From Halalkaliarchaeum sp. AArc-CO (GTDB lineage: Archaea; Halobacteriota; Halobacteria; Halobacteriales; Haloferacaceae): a stretch of DNA of 64,000 nt. The position numbers and the translations under genes are program-made. A model generated the notes under the pieces. That model saw only the letters and a program-made list of their open reading frames with translations. It had not been told where the DNA came from and searched no databases. Shown piece after piece: positions 34,629 to 43,746 of the stretch; positions within the stretch are counted from its first letter, which is position 1; the number at the start of each line of letters is the position of its first letter. Location: the NCBI RefSeq assembly GCF_024972735.1, contig NZ_CP087723.1, forward strand, positions 2,914,001 to 2,978,000, read 5' to 3'.

Positions 34629-35999
34629 TCAGTCCCAGTCGTCCGGGAGACGACCGCCGACCTCGAGCTCCTGGATGTAGCCGTCGTCCATCTTCTCGCG
34701 GATCCGCTGTGAGGTCGTGTGGGTCGGTTCGACCTCGTCGTCTGCGAGTCGGGAGACGGCTTCCGTAACGAGCGTTACTACCTCGGTGAGATCACGTGGG
34801 TCGAGTTTGTCCAGGGTGTCGGCGTGGGTGTGCCCCCAGCCACGACCTGACTGGTCGGAGGTGGTCGAGACCATCACCGCGGGGATCCCCTCCTGGACGA
34901 ACGCCCACTGATCGCCGTGGGGAGAAATCGTGTCGCCAGTCGATAGCGGCGCGTCGTAGTCGTCGGTCACGGACTCGAAGACGTCCCCGATCGTCGCGAA
35001 GCCGTTCGTCCCCACCCGGAGGTTCCGGGAGTTGCAAGCGCCATCGAGGTTGACGACGCATTTGACCGCCTCCTTCGGGAGCGACTCCGCACAGTGGTAC
35101 GCGCCCCACAGCCCGATCTCCTCGGCGCCGAACGTCACGAGCCTGAGCCGGCAGTCGAGGTCGTCGGCGACCCGGGCGAGCAGCCGACCGATCCCGGCGA
35201 CAGCCGCACAGCCGGCGGCGTTGTCGTTCGCGCCGTCGCTGATGTCGTGACCGTCGACGTGCGCCGTCACCAGCACCTCCCGGTCGGCGTCCGCCGGACC
35301 GACCGTCGCCTGGACGTTCCGGGACGTCGCCGGCTCGTTCCGGCAGTCGACGTCGAGTTCGACGACGGGAGCATCGTTCCCGCCGTCGTGGTCGGCCGCG
35401 AGGCGGGCGAGCCGGTCGCCGACCTCCGCCGAGACGCCCACCGCGGGGATCGGTCCCGGTCGTTCGTGGTAGCCGATCTCGCCGGTAGGCGGGAGTGCAC
35501 CCTCGATGTGGTTCTGGAAGACGAACCCGGCTGCGCCCCGGTCGGCGGCGTTGACGTACTTTTCCATCCGGTGGATCCACCGATCCGACGAGTCGGGACT
35601 CTCGCTGGAGGCCATCACGATCGCACCCTGGATATCCTCCGCCGCGTCCGCGAAGTCGTCGTACGAACCCGTCCCGACGTCGACGAGGGGTCCCGAGACC
35701 ATGTCTGCGGGAGTGCCGGGCAACGCGATCACCTCGTGGCTCTCCTCGTGGGCGCGTTCGAGGGGGCCGGAGATCCGCAAGGAGGAGTCGCCGCGCCACC
35801 ACCCCGGGATCTCGAACTCCACGATCTCGGCGTCGGCGAGTCCCGCCGAATCGAACGCCTCACAGACGAGTTCGGCTCCCCGGCGCTCACCCTCCTGGCC
35901 GGCCATCCGGTTCCCCACGTCAGCGAGGTCTTCGAGCAGCCCCCACGCGAACGAACTGGTCCGTGCGTCGCCGACGACGCTCTCCGGAAGGTCCGTCAT
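34629..35999 (-). CDS. M28-family metallopeptidase with PA domain
   Basis: The 456-residue protein has a PA-like insertion near residues 95-200 and an M28 zinc aminopeptidase core. Ligand-region motifs are VTAHVDGHDISDGANDNAAG (His and bridging Asp), VTFGAEEIGLWGAYH (catalytic Glu pair), CVVNLDGACNSRNLR, and GWGHTHADTLDKLDPRDL (final His). No secretion signal is evident, so it is probably cytoplasmic. MTDLPESVVG at 35999 is chosen as start because the longer frame upstream is antisense to the radB leader. It diverges from radB. Confidence 0.9.
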   Translation of the reverse strand: MTDLPESVVGDARTSSFAWGLLEDLADVGNRMAGQEGERRGAELVCEAFDSAGLADAEIVEFEIPGWWRGDSSLRISGPLERAHEESHEVIALPGTPADMVSGPLVDVGTGSYDDFADAAEDIQGAIVMASSESPDSSDRWIHRMEKYVNAADRGAAGFVFQNHIEGALPPTGEIGYHERPGPIPAVGVSAEVGDRLARLAADHDGGNDAPVVELDVDCRNEPATSRNVQATVGPADADREVLVTAHVDGHDISDGANDNAAGCAAVAGIGRLLARVADDLDCRLRLVTFGAEEIGLWGAYHCAESLPKEAVKCVVNLDGACNSRNLRVGTNGFATIGDVFESVTDDYDAPLSTGDTISPHGDQWAFVQEGIPAVMVSTTSDQSGRGWGHTHADTLDKLDPRDLTEVVTLVTEAVSRLADDEVEPTHTTSQRIREKMDDGYIQELEVGGRLPDDWD

Positions 36000-36098
36000 A
36001 TCTTCCCTTCGGATCCCCTGGCCCTTCACGCTGCGGGTCCCGGAACCGAAACGATCGAACGAGGCACTTTTTATCGGGTGGCGCCGAAACGTCTCTCC

Positions 36099-36812
36099 GT
36101 GAGCGATCCCCTTCCGGTCGGCTGTTCGTCGATCGACGATCTGCTGGGCGGCGGTCTCGAACGCGGCACCGTCACCCAGGTGTACGGCCCGCCCGCGGCC
36201 GGAAAGACGAACCTCGCGCTTTCGGCGGCCGTCGAGGTCGCTGCCGGCGGAGGGCGGGTCTGTTACGTCGACACTGAAGGGCTCTCCGTCGATCGCTTTC
36301 ACCAGCTACTCGAGGGGCGAATCGGCCGGCCGGACGTCGATGGCTCGCTGGAGGAAATCGCGGGACGGCTCGTTATCTCCGATGCCTACGACTTCGAGCA
36401 ACAGCAACAGGCCGTCCGGGACGCCGAGGATCTCGCTCCAGACCTGGAGCTGATCGTCCTCGACAGCGCGACCGGCTTTTATCGGCTCGAACGTACCCTC
36501 GAAGCCGACGAGGACGCCGGCGAGTCGCTCCGGGCGGTCGCCCGGCAGGTAACCCATCTGCTGTCGCTTGCGCGCAAACACGACCTCGCCGTCGTGATCA
36601 CCAACCAGGTGTTTACCGATCCCGACAGCGACCGGGCGAAACCGCTGGGCGGACACACGCTGGATCACTGGACGGGCGTGATTCTCCGCCTCGACCGATT
36701 CCGTGGCGGGAACCGCCGGGCCACCCTGGAGAAACATCGATCGAAGGCGGCCGGCGAGTCGACGACGTTCAAGATAACCGGCACTGGACTTGCAGACGCC
36801 GACAAGATGTGA
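36099..36812 (+). CDS. radB: RadB recombinase paralogue
   Basis: RadB is an archaeal RecA/RadA paralogue that assists RadA in recombinational repair. The 237-residue protein has CSSIDDLLGGGLERGTVTQV, Walker A YGPPAAGKTNLALSAAV near residue 30, VCYVDTEGLSVDRFHQLLEG, Walker B LELIVLDSATGFYRLE, and the L2-like VVITNQVFTDPDSDRAKPLG. It ends with HSKAAGE-like ATPase tail residues. No N-terminal HhH domain is present, as is normal for RadB. The GTG at 36099 has TTTTTATCGG about 28 bases upstream. Confidence 0.95.
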   Translation: MSDPLPVGCSSIDDLLGGGLERGTVTQVYGPPAAGKTNLALSAAVEVAAGGGRVCYVDTEGLSVDRFHQLLEGRIGRPDVDGSLEEIAGRLVISDAYDFEQQQQAVRDAEDLAPDLELIVLDSATGFYRLERTLEADEDAGESLRAVARQVTHLLSLARKHDLAVVITNQVFTDPDSDRAKPLGGHTLDHWTGVILRLDRFRGGNRRATLEKHRSKAAGESTTFKITGTGLADADKM

Positions 36813-36888
36813 GACAGTCGAACTGAGACGGACGAGATTCCGGGTAGCAGCAACGGTCCTTTTATATCCCGGACGACCACAAACGGCC

Positions 36889-37797
36889 ATGACCGGGAGT
36901 CACGACGAGCCCGACGAAAACGGGTCCGAACACCCCGATCCTGCCGACGTCTTCTCGTGGCTGGGGAACGAAACCCGGCTTTCGACCGTCAGTGTTCTCC
37001 ACGGCGCAGAGGAGTCCCCCGTCCAGTTTTCCACGCTGTACGACCGCGTGGACGTCGACGACAGCGCGCAGTTCAACTACCACCTCAAGAAACTGGTCCC
37101 CTATTTCATCTCGAAAACGGACGACGGGTACGAGTTGACCGCCGCTGGTCGCCGGCTCGCCCGCGCGGTGACCGCCGGGATGTACACGCGTAGTCCGACC
37201 GTCGATCCGTTCGACGTCGGCGGCGAATGCTACGCCTGCGGCGACTCCCGACTCCGGGGCGCGTACGCCGACGAGCGGTTCACCGTCGACTGTGACGAGT
37301 GCGGCGAGTCGATCCTGCGGGTCCACGTTCCGCCGACGCTGGTTCGCGGTCGGGACCCCGACGAACTCGCCGACGCCTTCGAGCGGTGGTCGAGATACCA
37401 GGTCGAACAGGCCCGAACCGGGATCTGTCCCGAATGCGGCGGCACCGTCGACCCCCAGGTGCGGACCGATCTGGGCGAGGAGATTCCGTTCGAGGCGGTG
37501 GCGGCGTACCGCTGTACCGTCTGTGGTCGAGAGGCGGTGACGTCGTTCGGCTCGATCGCCTACCGACACCCGGACGTTCGGGGGTTCCACGAGCGCCGGG
37601 AGGCGTCGCTTTCGGACCGCCGGATCTGGGAGATCGGCCAGTACGTCGCCGGCGAGGGAGTCGAGGTGCACTCCCGGGACCCCTGGCTGGTCCGGGTGAC
37701 GTTCCGCGCCGACGAAGACGTCTGCCAGGTGGAGATCGACGGCGACCTCGACGTGGTCGGAGTCGAGATCGCGGCCGACGAAGCTGGAGGCAAGTGA
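36889..37797 (+). CDS. ArsR-type winged-helix regulator with zinc-ribbon domains
   Basis: The 302-residue protein starts with a winged helix (ADVFSWLGNETRLSTVSVLH, FSTLYDRVDVDDSAQFNYHL, YFISKTDDGYELTAAGRRLA). It continues with two Cys4-type zinc ribbons (CYACGDSRLRG with CDECGES, then CPECGGTVD with CTVCGRE) and a C-terminal ligand-like domain (WLVRVTFRADEDVCQVEIDG). Haloarchaea carry many such regulators; the target is unknown. TTTTATATCC lies about 28 bases before ATG 36889. Confidence 0.87.
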   Translation: MTGSHDEPDENGSEHPDPADVFSWLGNETRLSTVSVLHGAEESPVQFSTLYDRVDVDDSAQFNYHLKKLVPYFISKTDDGYELTAAGRRLARAVTAGMYTRSPTVDPFDVGGECYACGDSRLRGAYADERFTVDCDECGESILRVHVPPTLVRGRDPDELADAFERWSRYQVEQARTGICPECGGTVDPQVRTDLGEEIPFEAVAAYRCTVCGREAVTSFGSIAYRHPDVRGFHERREASLSDRRIWEIGQYVAGEGVEVHSRDPWLVRVTFRADEDVCQVEIDGDLDVVGVEIAADEAGGK

Positions 37798-37801
37798 GAA
37801 A

Positions 37802-38392
37802 TCACTCCTTGCTCGGGCCGAACAGCTCTCCGGCGTCGGCGGGCACGTCGAAGTCGTGGAAGTGGTCGCCCTCCTCTTTCGAGAGGATGTTCAGCGCGGC
37901 GGCGGCGCCGTCGCCGGCGGAGATGACGGCCTGCCACTCCTCGGTCCTGACCATCGCGCCCGTCGCATAGGCGTCTGCGACGCTGGTCTCCATCGTCACG
38001 TCGACGTCGACGACATCGCCGTCGAACGCGCAGCCGAGCGATTCGGCCAGGTCCCGGTTCGCGCCGGTCGCGAGCACCAGGTAGTCGGCGCCGTACTCGC
38101 CCTGGGCGGTCTCGACGACGAACCCGTCGTCGGTCGCCGAAACGTCGGTCACTTCCTCGCCCTGGCGCCTGTCGACGCCGAAGCTGTCGACCTGTTTGCG
38201 GGCGGTCTCCAGGAACGCCGTCCCGTCGACGGAGCCGATCCCGAGGTAGTTGAACAGGTGGGCCTTGTGCATCCACGTCCCGTCGGTGTCGAAGACGGTC
38301 GTCTCGAGCCCGTTCTTCTGGGCGAACAGGGCGGCGCTCAGGCCGGCGGGGCCGCCTCCGACCACGAGTACGTCTGTGTTAATACTACTCAT
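37802..38392 (-). CDS. Short FAD-dependent thioredoxin-reductase-like oxidoreductase
   Basis: The 196-residue protein has the FAD-binding VLVVGGGPAGLSAALFAQKN at residue 8, DGTWMHKAHLFNYLGIGSVD, YGADYLVLATGANRDLAESL, and a TGAMVRTEEWQAVISAGDGA second dinucleotide-contact region. It is much shorter than thioredoxin reductase (about 310), lacks the CxxC pair and most of the NAD(P)H domain, yet ends cleanly (PADAGELFGPSKE). This short form looks like a real haloarchaeal family rather than a truncation. Electron donor and substrate are unknown. It converges on the regulator gene. Confidence 0.8.
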   Translation of the reverse strand: MSSINTDVLVVGGGPAGLSAALFAQKNGLETTVFDTDGTWMHKAHLFNYLGIGSVDGTAFLETARKQVDSFGVDRRQGEEVTDVSATDDGFVVETAQGEYGADYLVLATGANRDLAESLGCAFDGDVVDVDVTMETSVADAYATGAMVRTEEWQAVISAGDGAAAALNILSKEEGDHFHDFDVPADAGELFGPSKE

Positions 38393-38516
38393 GCAACTGA
38401 CGTTCGGACTGAACCGTCAAAACGTTGACCCGGTTGCGCGTCTGGCACGTGGGCCCGGGGTGAAACCCGTCCGCAAGGAGCCGGGTTTTTAAGCGACTCC
38501 CGCCATTTCAGAAGAT

Positions 38517-38978
38517 ATGCTCGAGACAGGCGAGGACGCACCCGATTTCACCCTCCAGAACCAGGACGACGAGCCGGTCACGCTGTCGGACATCGACGCG
38601 GAATACACGGTCGTGTATTTCTATCCCCGGGCGGACACCCCGGGCTGTACGACCGAGGCGTGCGGCTTCCGCGACGAGTGGGGTGCCTTTTCCGACGCCG
38701 GCGTGGCCGTCGTCGGAATCAGCGACGACCCGGTCGAGGACCTCGCGGACTTCGCCGAGAAGTACGATCTCCCGTTCGACCTGCTGTCAGATCCCGACGG
38801 CGAGGTCGCATCGGCGTACGACTCCTACGGCGAGAAGAACGTGTTCGGCAACACCGTCGACGGCGTCTTCCGGAACACCTACGTCGTCGACGCCGGGAGC
38901 GAGATCGTACTCGCCTACGAGGGAGTCTCCCCCGAGGATCACGCCGAGGAGATCCTCGCCGATCTCGAATCGCTGTAG
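38517..38978 (+). CDS. bcp: Peroxiredoxin, BCP/PrxQ type
   Basis: This thiol peroxidase reduces hydrogen and organic peroxides. The 153-residue protein has EDAPDFTLQNQDDEPVTLSD, the active-site YPRADTPGCTTEACGFRDEW with the peroxidatic Cys and the PrxQ resolving Cys five residues later, and VVGISDDPVEDLADFAEKYD. Length and motifs are standard. A TTTTTAAG box about 30 bases upstream fits leaderless transcription. It diverges from the FAD oxidoreductase, a plausible redox partner. Confidence 0.94.
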   Translation: MLETGEDAPDFTLQNQDDEPVTLSDIDAEYTVVYFYPRADTPGCTTEACGFRDEWGAFSDAGVAVVGISDDPVEDLADFAEKYDLPFDLLSDPDGEVASAYDSYGEKNVFGNTVDGVFRNTYVVDAGSEIVLAYEGVSPEDHAEEILADLESL

Positions 38979-39548
38979 GTCCCCGGATTCGAGACGCCGG
39001 CGTGGTGACGCTGGACGACCACGACGGCCACCCGAGCATCAGGTCGCTCGTGGCGGACGGCGCCGAGGTCACCACGTTCTAGACACCCAGCGTTTGCTGC
39101 GGTCGCTCGCTGGCTCGCGGCTTCGCCGCTCGCGATTCGAGGTGCTCACTTCGTTCGCACCTCGCTCCGCTCACTCCCTGTCGCCGGGCGGCGACGCCGC
39201 CCGGCTGCAAGAGGTTCCGTTGGAACCTCCCTGGCAAAAGCTGGACCAAAAGCCTGCGAGCCGAGCGACTACGTGGCGGCTGCAATCGGTTCCACGAACC
39301 CACAAAGATGACGAGCAGTAGTATCCGATAGTATCCGTGAACCGCCTCGGGGTCAAGCCCCGTGGCATTCGCCTCGACAGCCTGTAAAAAGACGAGCGGT
39401 AGCACCGGCGGATCTGCGCGACAGATTTTTTGGCGGGGGTCGAGGGAAGCGAGGCGCGACCGGATGGAGCGCCTCGCCTTCCCGAGGCACCCGTTAAAAA
39501 AGGTGGAGGTACAAGACATTTATCGCGTCGTGTGTTAGGGGTCAGTGA
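38979..39548. other. Long intergenic region with a run of GC-rich hairpins
   Basis: No supported gene is seen across 570 bases. Between about 39105 and 39230 there are consecutive perfect inverted repeats: CGAGGTGC/GCACCTCG (8 bp), GCCGGGCGGC/GCCGCCCGGC with a 3-base loop (10 bp), and GAGGTTCC/GGAACCTC with a 3-base loop (8 bp). An imperfect hairpin spans 39344-39366 (GCCTCGGGG/CCCCGTGGC). The end (39517-39530, ACATTTATCGC) is the promoter of the DUF373 gene. The hairpin run could be a structured RNA, a relic of a mobile element, or a termination zone. Confidence 0.45.
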
Positions 39549-40661
39549 ATGCTGCTGATCCTCTGTGTCGACCTCGACGACGACCTCGGCCGGAAGACCG
39601 GGCTACAGACCCCGGTGATCGGCCGCGACGAAGTCGAACGATCCGCGGTCGCGCTCGCGACGGTGGATCCGGAGGATTCCGACGTCAACGTCCTGTTTCA
39701 GGGAGTTCATCTCTACGACGAACTCGTCCACCGCGAGGACCAGGAAGTCGAGGTCGCGGCCGTGACCGGCGTCGAAGGCAAAGACGTCGCCGCCAACCGC
39801 GCGGTCGGGCGGGAGGTCGACCGCGTGCTCGCCGAGCTGGAGACCGGCGAGGAAGTACACGCGATCGTCATCACCGACGGCGCACAGGACGAGTCGGTGC
39901 TGCCGGTGATCCGCTCGCGGATGCCGATCGACGGCGTCCGGCGGGTCGTCGTCCGGCAGGCACAGGACCTCGAGTCGATGTACTACACCATAAAGCAGGT
40001 GCTGGCCGACCCCGAAACCCGCGGTACCGTCCTGGTGCCGCTGGGAATCCTGCTGTTGATCTACCCGTTCGTGGTGATCGCGGGGCAGTTCGACGTCGGT
40101 GGGGCCGTCGTTTTGGGGCTCATTTCGGCGCTTCTGGGGCTGTACTCGCTGTTTCGCGGGCTGGGCCTCGAGACCACCATCGACAGCGTCGCAGAGCGGG
40201 TCCGGTCCGGGCTGTACGCCGGCCGGGTGACGCTCATCACCTACGTGGTCGCGCTCGCGCTGCTGGTCGTCTCGGGGGTCCAGGGGTACGAAACGGCGGT
40301 GACCGTCTCGGCGACCGTCGAAGACGCCTCCCGGACGGTCGCGCTCGCGGCGTTCGTCCACGGCGCGATCCAGTGGGTCGCTGCAGCGGGGATCACCTCC
40401 AGTCTGGGCCAGATAACCGACGAGTACCTCGCGGGACGGTTCCGGTGGCGCTACCTCAACGCGCCGTTTTACGTGATCGCGATCGCCGGGGTCGTGTTCG
40501 CGCTGTCGGGCTTTTTCCTCCCCGAGGCGCCCGGCATCACCACCGTGACGCTCTCGGAGCTCGCGATCGCGCTGACCGCCGGCACGCTCCTCGGCGTCCT
40601 GTCGACGCTCACGTTCGCGGTCGCCGAGTCGAAGACCCCCTCGACTGCAGAACCCGCCTGA
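39549..40661 (+). CDS. DUF373-family membrane protein
   Basis: The 370-residue archaeal protein has a soluble N-terminal half (MLLILCVDLDDDLGRKTGLQ, FQGVHLYDELVHREDQEVEV, HAIVITDGAQDESVLPVIRS, VVVRQAQDLESMYYTIKQVL) with an Asp-rich start and a TDGAQDE motif. About five membrane helices follow from residue 155 on. Function is unknown in the family; the N-terminal motifs suggest a metal- or nucleotide-binding domain. ATG 39549 has a TTTATC box about 28 bases upstream. Confidence 0.88.
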   Translation: MLLILCVDLDDDLGRKTGLQTPVIGRDEVERSAVALATVDPEDSDVNVLFQGVHLYDELVHREDQEVEVAAVTGVEGKDVAANRAVGREVDRVLAELETGEEVHAIVITDGAQDESVLPVIRSRMPIDGVRRVVVRQAQDLESMYYTIKQVLADPETRGTVLVPLGILLLIYPFVVIAGQFDVGGAVVLGLISALLGLYSLFRGLGLETTIDSVAERVRSGLYAGRVTLITYVVALALLVVSGVQGYETAVTVSATVEDASRTVALAAFVHGAIQWVAAAGITSSLGQITDEYLAGRFRWRYLNAPFYVIAIAGVVFALSGFFLPEAPGITTVTLSELAIALTAGTLLGVLSTLTFAVAESKTPSTAEPA

Positions 40662-40674
40662 CCGGTGCGACCGC

Positions 40675-41238
40675 TCAGTCCCGATCCGCCAACAGCTCGG
40701 TTGCGGTGAGCAGCGACTCCAGTTCGATCCCGTGATCCGCCAGCAGCTCGCTCGCCCCCTCCTCTCGGTCGACGACGACGAACACCCGGTCGACCGTCGC
40801 GCCGGCTTCCCGGAGCGCCTCGACCGCCGAAAGCGCCGATTTCCCGGTGGTCGCGATGTCTTCGAGAACGATCACCTCCTCGCCGTCGTCGAGTCGTCCT
40901 TCGACCCGGTTTCCGGTGCCGTACTCTTTGGTCTCCTTGCGGACGATAACGTACGGACGACCGAGTTCCGTCGCCGTCACCGCGACCAGCGGCACCGCCC
41001 CAAGCGCCACGCCAGCGAGCGTCGACTCGGTGTCGGCGAGCCGCTCTGCAAACGCCGACGCGATCGCCTCGAGGCAGTCGGGATCGGTCTCGAAGAGGTA
41101 CTTGTCGACGTAGTAGTCGCTCGTGCCACCGTGCGAGAGCTCGAACTCGCCGAACTCGACGGCCTCGGCCGCCCGGAGCGCAGCCACGAGGTCGCGATCG
41201 GTGCCGTCGTTCGTCCGGGGGGAGTCGGAATCACTCAT
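40675..41238 (-). CDS. pyrE: Orotate phosphoribosyltransferase
   Basis: PyrE makes orotidine 5'-phosphate from orotate and PRPP in pyrimidine synthesis. The 187-residue protein has [60 protein letters not shown], and the PRPP-binding [20 protein letters not shown]. All are standard for haloarchaeal PyrE. It converges on the DUF373 gene. Confidence 0.95.
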   Translation of the reverse strand: MSDSDSPRTNDGTDRDLVAALRAAEAVEFGEFELSHGGTSDYYVDKYLFETDPDCLEAIASAFAERLADTESTLAGVALGAVPLVAVTATELGRPYVIVRKETKEYGTGNRVEGRLDDGEEVIVLEDIATTGKSALSAVEALREAGATVDRVFVVVDREEGASELLADHGIELESLLTATELLADRD

Positions 41239-41301
41239 TATCCAACCCAGACGCGGGTGGTGCCTAAAAGCGCCGCGGACGGGTCCTGGTCGGCTGTGGA
41301 G

Positions 41302-41775
41302 TCATTCGGTGCGGACCTGAACCGTTCCGTCCCCAGTGACGCCCACGAGCAGCTCCCGCCGGACCTTCCGCCCCTGGACGGCGTCGCCTGCGGCGTCGCT
41401 GATTGCCTTCATCAGGTCCGGCGCGGTGCGGTTCACCTTCACGCCCGCCTCGTCGCAGGCGTCGTACACCCGGTTCGGGATGTCGTACAGGTCGGTTCCG
41501 GTGTCGATCCGAACCTGCACCGGGGCGGTGAGCGCCTCCGCGAAACTGACGGTCTCGTGTGCCTTCCTGACGTTCTCGCGGGCGCTGGCCTCGACGCTGG
41601 AGACGTTCGCTCGTGACGTCCCGAGACGACTCGCGATGTCGGCCTGCCGGAGCCCCCGCTCGCGGAGCGCGAGCACCTCTGCCTGCCGCCTGGTGAGAAT
41701 GTTCTCGTCGGGATCGAATCCGAGCCGCTCCAGCAGCTCGTCGACGTCCGCGGCGTCACCGGCGTCGTCACTCAT
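41302..41775 (-). CDS. Tfx-family DNA-binding regulator
   Basis: The 157-residue protein has the Tfx helix-turn-helix (LTRRQAEVLALRERGLRQAD, IASRLGTSRANVSSVEASAR) and the family's C-terminal domain (VQVRIDTGTDLYDIPNRVYD, TAPDLMKAISDAAGDAVQGR, ELLVGVTGDGTVQVRTE). Tfx was first described in methanogens next to a molybdenum enzyme operon; its target here is unknown. MSDDAGDAADVDEL at 41775 is preferred over an ATG nine codons earlier because it gives the usual start. Confidence 0.9.
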   Translation of the reverse strand: MSDDAGDAADVDELLERLGFDPDENILTRRQAEVLALRERGLRQADIASRLGTSRANVSSVEASARENVRKAHETVSFAEALTAPVQVRIDTGTDLYDIPNRVYDACDEAGVKVNRTAPDLMKAISDAAGDAVQGRKVRRELLVGVTGDGTVQVRTE

Positions 41776-41925
41776 ACCTGCCGGTTCGTAGGGTGTACTC
41801 AAAAAGGCAACCGAAAACTGCAGGCGCCGACCGTCCGGCTGTGGTCCGTCCGGCCGATATCAGTCCGCTGGCGATTATCCGAGAGTGCCGACTGTCCGCA
41901 CCGGCTCGAGGACTGTGCAGTCGCG

Positions 41926-42393
41926 TTATCCGCCCCAGAAGTTCTCCCGGCTCCCGAGCCGCTCCCGGCCGACCGACTCCTCGTCGTCCTCCGAGGGCTC
42001 TGCGCCGTCGTCCTCACCTTCGGAGACGCCCTCGATCTCGTCTTCCTCTTCCGACTCCAGCGGGAGCCGTTCGACGATCTCTTTTGCGGTGGCGTGGTTC
42101 GACTTCACCCGGTCGATCCGCACCCTCGCCCTGGCCTCCGGCAACAGCCCGTCGATCAGGACGATGAATCCGTCGTCGGTCCGGCCGACACCGGCGCCGC
42201 TTTCGTGGATGTCGTCGACCTCGACGATCACTTCCTCGCCGGGCTGGACCGGCTGCTGTTTTAGCTCCGAGATGGGCATGTTGTAGTGGTTGCACCACTC
42301 GGCGCCCCCGCGGTCGCCGTAGTGCTGGCATCCCATTCCCTGGATTCGTTCCTGAAAACTCGGGCAGTCGTCTGCGAGCGGACAGTTCGGCAT
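41926..42393 (-). CDS. TRAM-domain protein with N-terminal Cys motif
   Basis: The 155-residue protein begins MPNCPLADDCPSFQERIQGM with a Cys/His cluster (CPLADDC, CQHYGDRGGAEWCNHY). A TRAM beta-barrel follows at about residues 47-112 (PGEEVIVEVDDIHESGAGVG, DDGFIVLIDGLLPEARARVR), then an acidic disordered tail. TRAM domains bind RNA and often act as RNA chaperones or on tRNA. The Cys motif probably binds zinc. Confidence 0.88.
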   Translation of the reverse strand: MPNCPLADDCPSFQERIQGMGCQHYGDRGGAEWCNHYNMPISELKQQPVQPGEEVIVEVDDIHESGAGVGRTDDGFIVLIDGLLPEARARVRIDRVKSNHATAKEIVERLPLESEEEDEIEGVSEGEDDGAEPSEDDEESVGRERLGSRENFWGG

Positions 42394-42418
42394 GTCTACC
42401 GGTAGGCAACGGAGCGGT

Positions 42419-43234
42419 CTAAACGTTTCCGGCCTCGTTCCACGGCGCCTCCTCGAAGTCGACGATCCGCTCCTCCCGTTCGATTTCGTCGATCCGGGCG
42501 AGCGCGTCGTCGTCGAGATCCAGGTCGCGGGCCGCCCAGTTGTCCTCGATGTGATCGAAACTCGCCGCCTTCGGGATCGGCGCGACGGTCTCCTTCGAGA
42601 GCAGCCATGCCAGACTCACCTGGGCTGGCGAGGCGTCGTACTCGTCGGCGATTTCCTGGAGGGTGTCGACGTCTGCGACCCGGTTGCGCGCGATCGGCGA
42701 GTACGCCACCAGCCAGTGGTCGTCCTCGAGGGCCACCGCTCTGAGTTCCCGCTGCTGGAGCAGCGGGTGACACTCCACCTGGTGGGCGAAAACCGGGCTG
42801 TCCAGCCGGTCGATCGCCGCCTCGAGCTGGTCGGGACGGAAGTTCGAGAGGCCGACGTGCTCGATCACGCCCTCCTCGACCAGGTGATCCAGTGCCGGCA
42901 GCGTCTCCGCGGGATCGTACGTTCGGATCGGCCAGTGGACGTACAACAGGTCGATCGAGTCGACGCCCAGCCGCTTGCGGCTTTCCTTCGCCGTTTCGAT
43001 GACGTCGTCGTATGCGAGGTTGTCCGTCGAAAGCTTCGTGGCCACGAACAGTTCGTCGCGGTCGACCCCCGACCGATCGATTCCGTCAGCGACGGACGCC
43101 TCGTTGTCGTACCCCTGCGCGGTGTCGATATGCCGGTACCCGACGTCGATCGCGTGGGTGACCGCCGCCGCACACTCCGCGGGGTTCTCGAGCTTGTACG
43201 TCCCGTAACCGAGCCGGTCGAAGGTGTCGCTCAT
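42419..43234 (-). CDS. Aldo/keto reductase
   Basis: The 271-residue NADP-dependent TIM-barrel reductase has GYGTYKLENPAECAAAVTHA, GYRHIDTAQGYDNEASVADG with the catalytic Asp and Tyr, FVATKLSTDNLAYDDV with the Lys, DLLYVHWPIRTYDPAETLPA with the His, and VGLSNFRPDQLEAAI. The C-terminal cofactor segment is VAPIPKAASFDHIEDNW. The start at 43234 is chosen to begin MSDTFDRLGYGTYKL; the longer frame runs antisense into the next gene. Substrate unknown. Confidence 0.93.
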   Translation of the reverse strand: MSDTFDRLGYGTYKLENPAECAAAVTHAIDVGYRHIDTAQGYDNEASVADGIDRSGVDRDELFVATKLSTDNLAYDDVIETAKESRKRLGVDSIDLLYVHWPIRTYDPAETLPALDHLVEEGVIEHVGLSNFRPDQLEAAIDRLDSPVFAHQVECHPLLQQRELRAVALEDDHWLVAYSPIARNRVADVDTLQEIADEYDASPAQVSLAWLLSKETVAPIPKAASFDHIEDNWAARDLDLDDDALARIDEIEREERIVDFEEAPWNEAGNV

Positions 43235-43315
43235 GTGGCACACTCGATCCGGATGGCGTGTATAGCTGTCGGCAGCGGGGGTGTACTTAAGTGGGACCTC
43301 GTCAGAAGGAACGGC

Positions 43316-43723
43316 ATGCGCGAGGTCACCGTCGACGGATTCGTCCGGGAGTCGCCGCCGTCGATAAAGCGGCACCTCACCCCCGAGCAAGTGGTCGAAT
43401 ACGAGGGGAGCTTCGAGGTCGACCGCGTCGAGGCGGCCGGCGAGGCGACGTTCGTGACGGCGACGGGTCCGGGACTATCGATGACGCTCCGGTTCGAGAC
43501 CCGCGAGGGGCGGCTCTACTACACCCAGGAGGGGGAATCCGGCCCGTTCGCGGCGATGGAGACGTGGATCGACGTGGAGCCGGAAAACGAGGGGTCCCGG
43601 GTGCGGTTCACCTCCGTGGTGAAGCTGTCGGCGCCGCTGCCGTTCGGCGACCGGATCGCCGCATGGAAGCGGAGAGGGGAGTTGAAACGGGCGATACGCT
43701 CGCTGCGCGAGGACGTCGAGTGA
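43316..43723 (+). CDS. SRPBCC (START-like) domain protein
   Basis: The 135-residue protein begins MREVTVDGFVRESPPSIKRH. It has VVEYEGSFEVDRVEAAGEAT, the beta strands MTLRFETREGRLYYTQEGES and ETWIDVEPENEGSRVRFTSV, and a long C-terminal helix RIAAWKRRGELKRAIRSLRE, typical of polyketide-cyclase/SRPBCC ligand-binding folds. Ligand unknown. ATG 43316 has ACTTAAGTG about 28 bases upstream. A much longer frame reading from 42392 is antisense to the aldo/keto reductase and is rejected. Confidence 0.85.
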   Translation: MREVTVDGFVRESPPSIKRHLTPEQVVEYEGSFEVDRVEAAGEATFVTATGPGLSMTLRFETREGRLYYTQEGESGPFAAMETWIDVEPENEGSRVRFTSVVKLSAPLPFGDRIAAWKRRGELKRAIRSLREDVE

Positions 43724-43746
43724 GGTCGGGAACTCGCCGGAGCAGT

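Noticed and set aside
34629-36302. M28 peptidase starting at 36302 (557 residues)
   Set aside because: The extra 101 residues lie over the radB start and promoter on the other strand and lack peptidase-like sequence.
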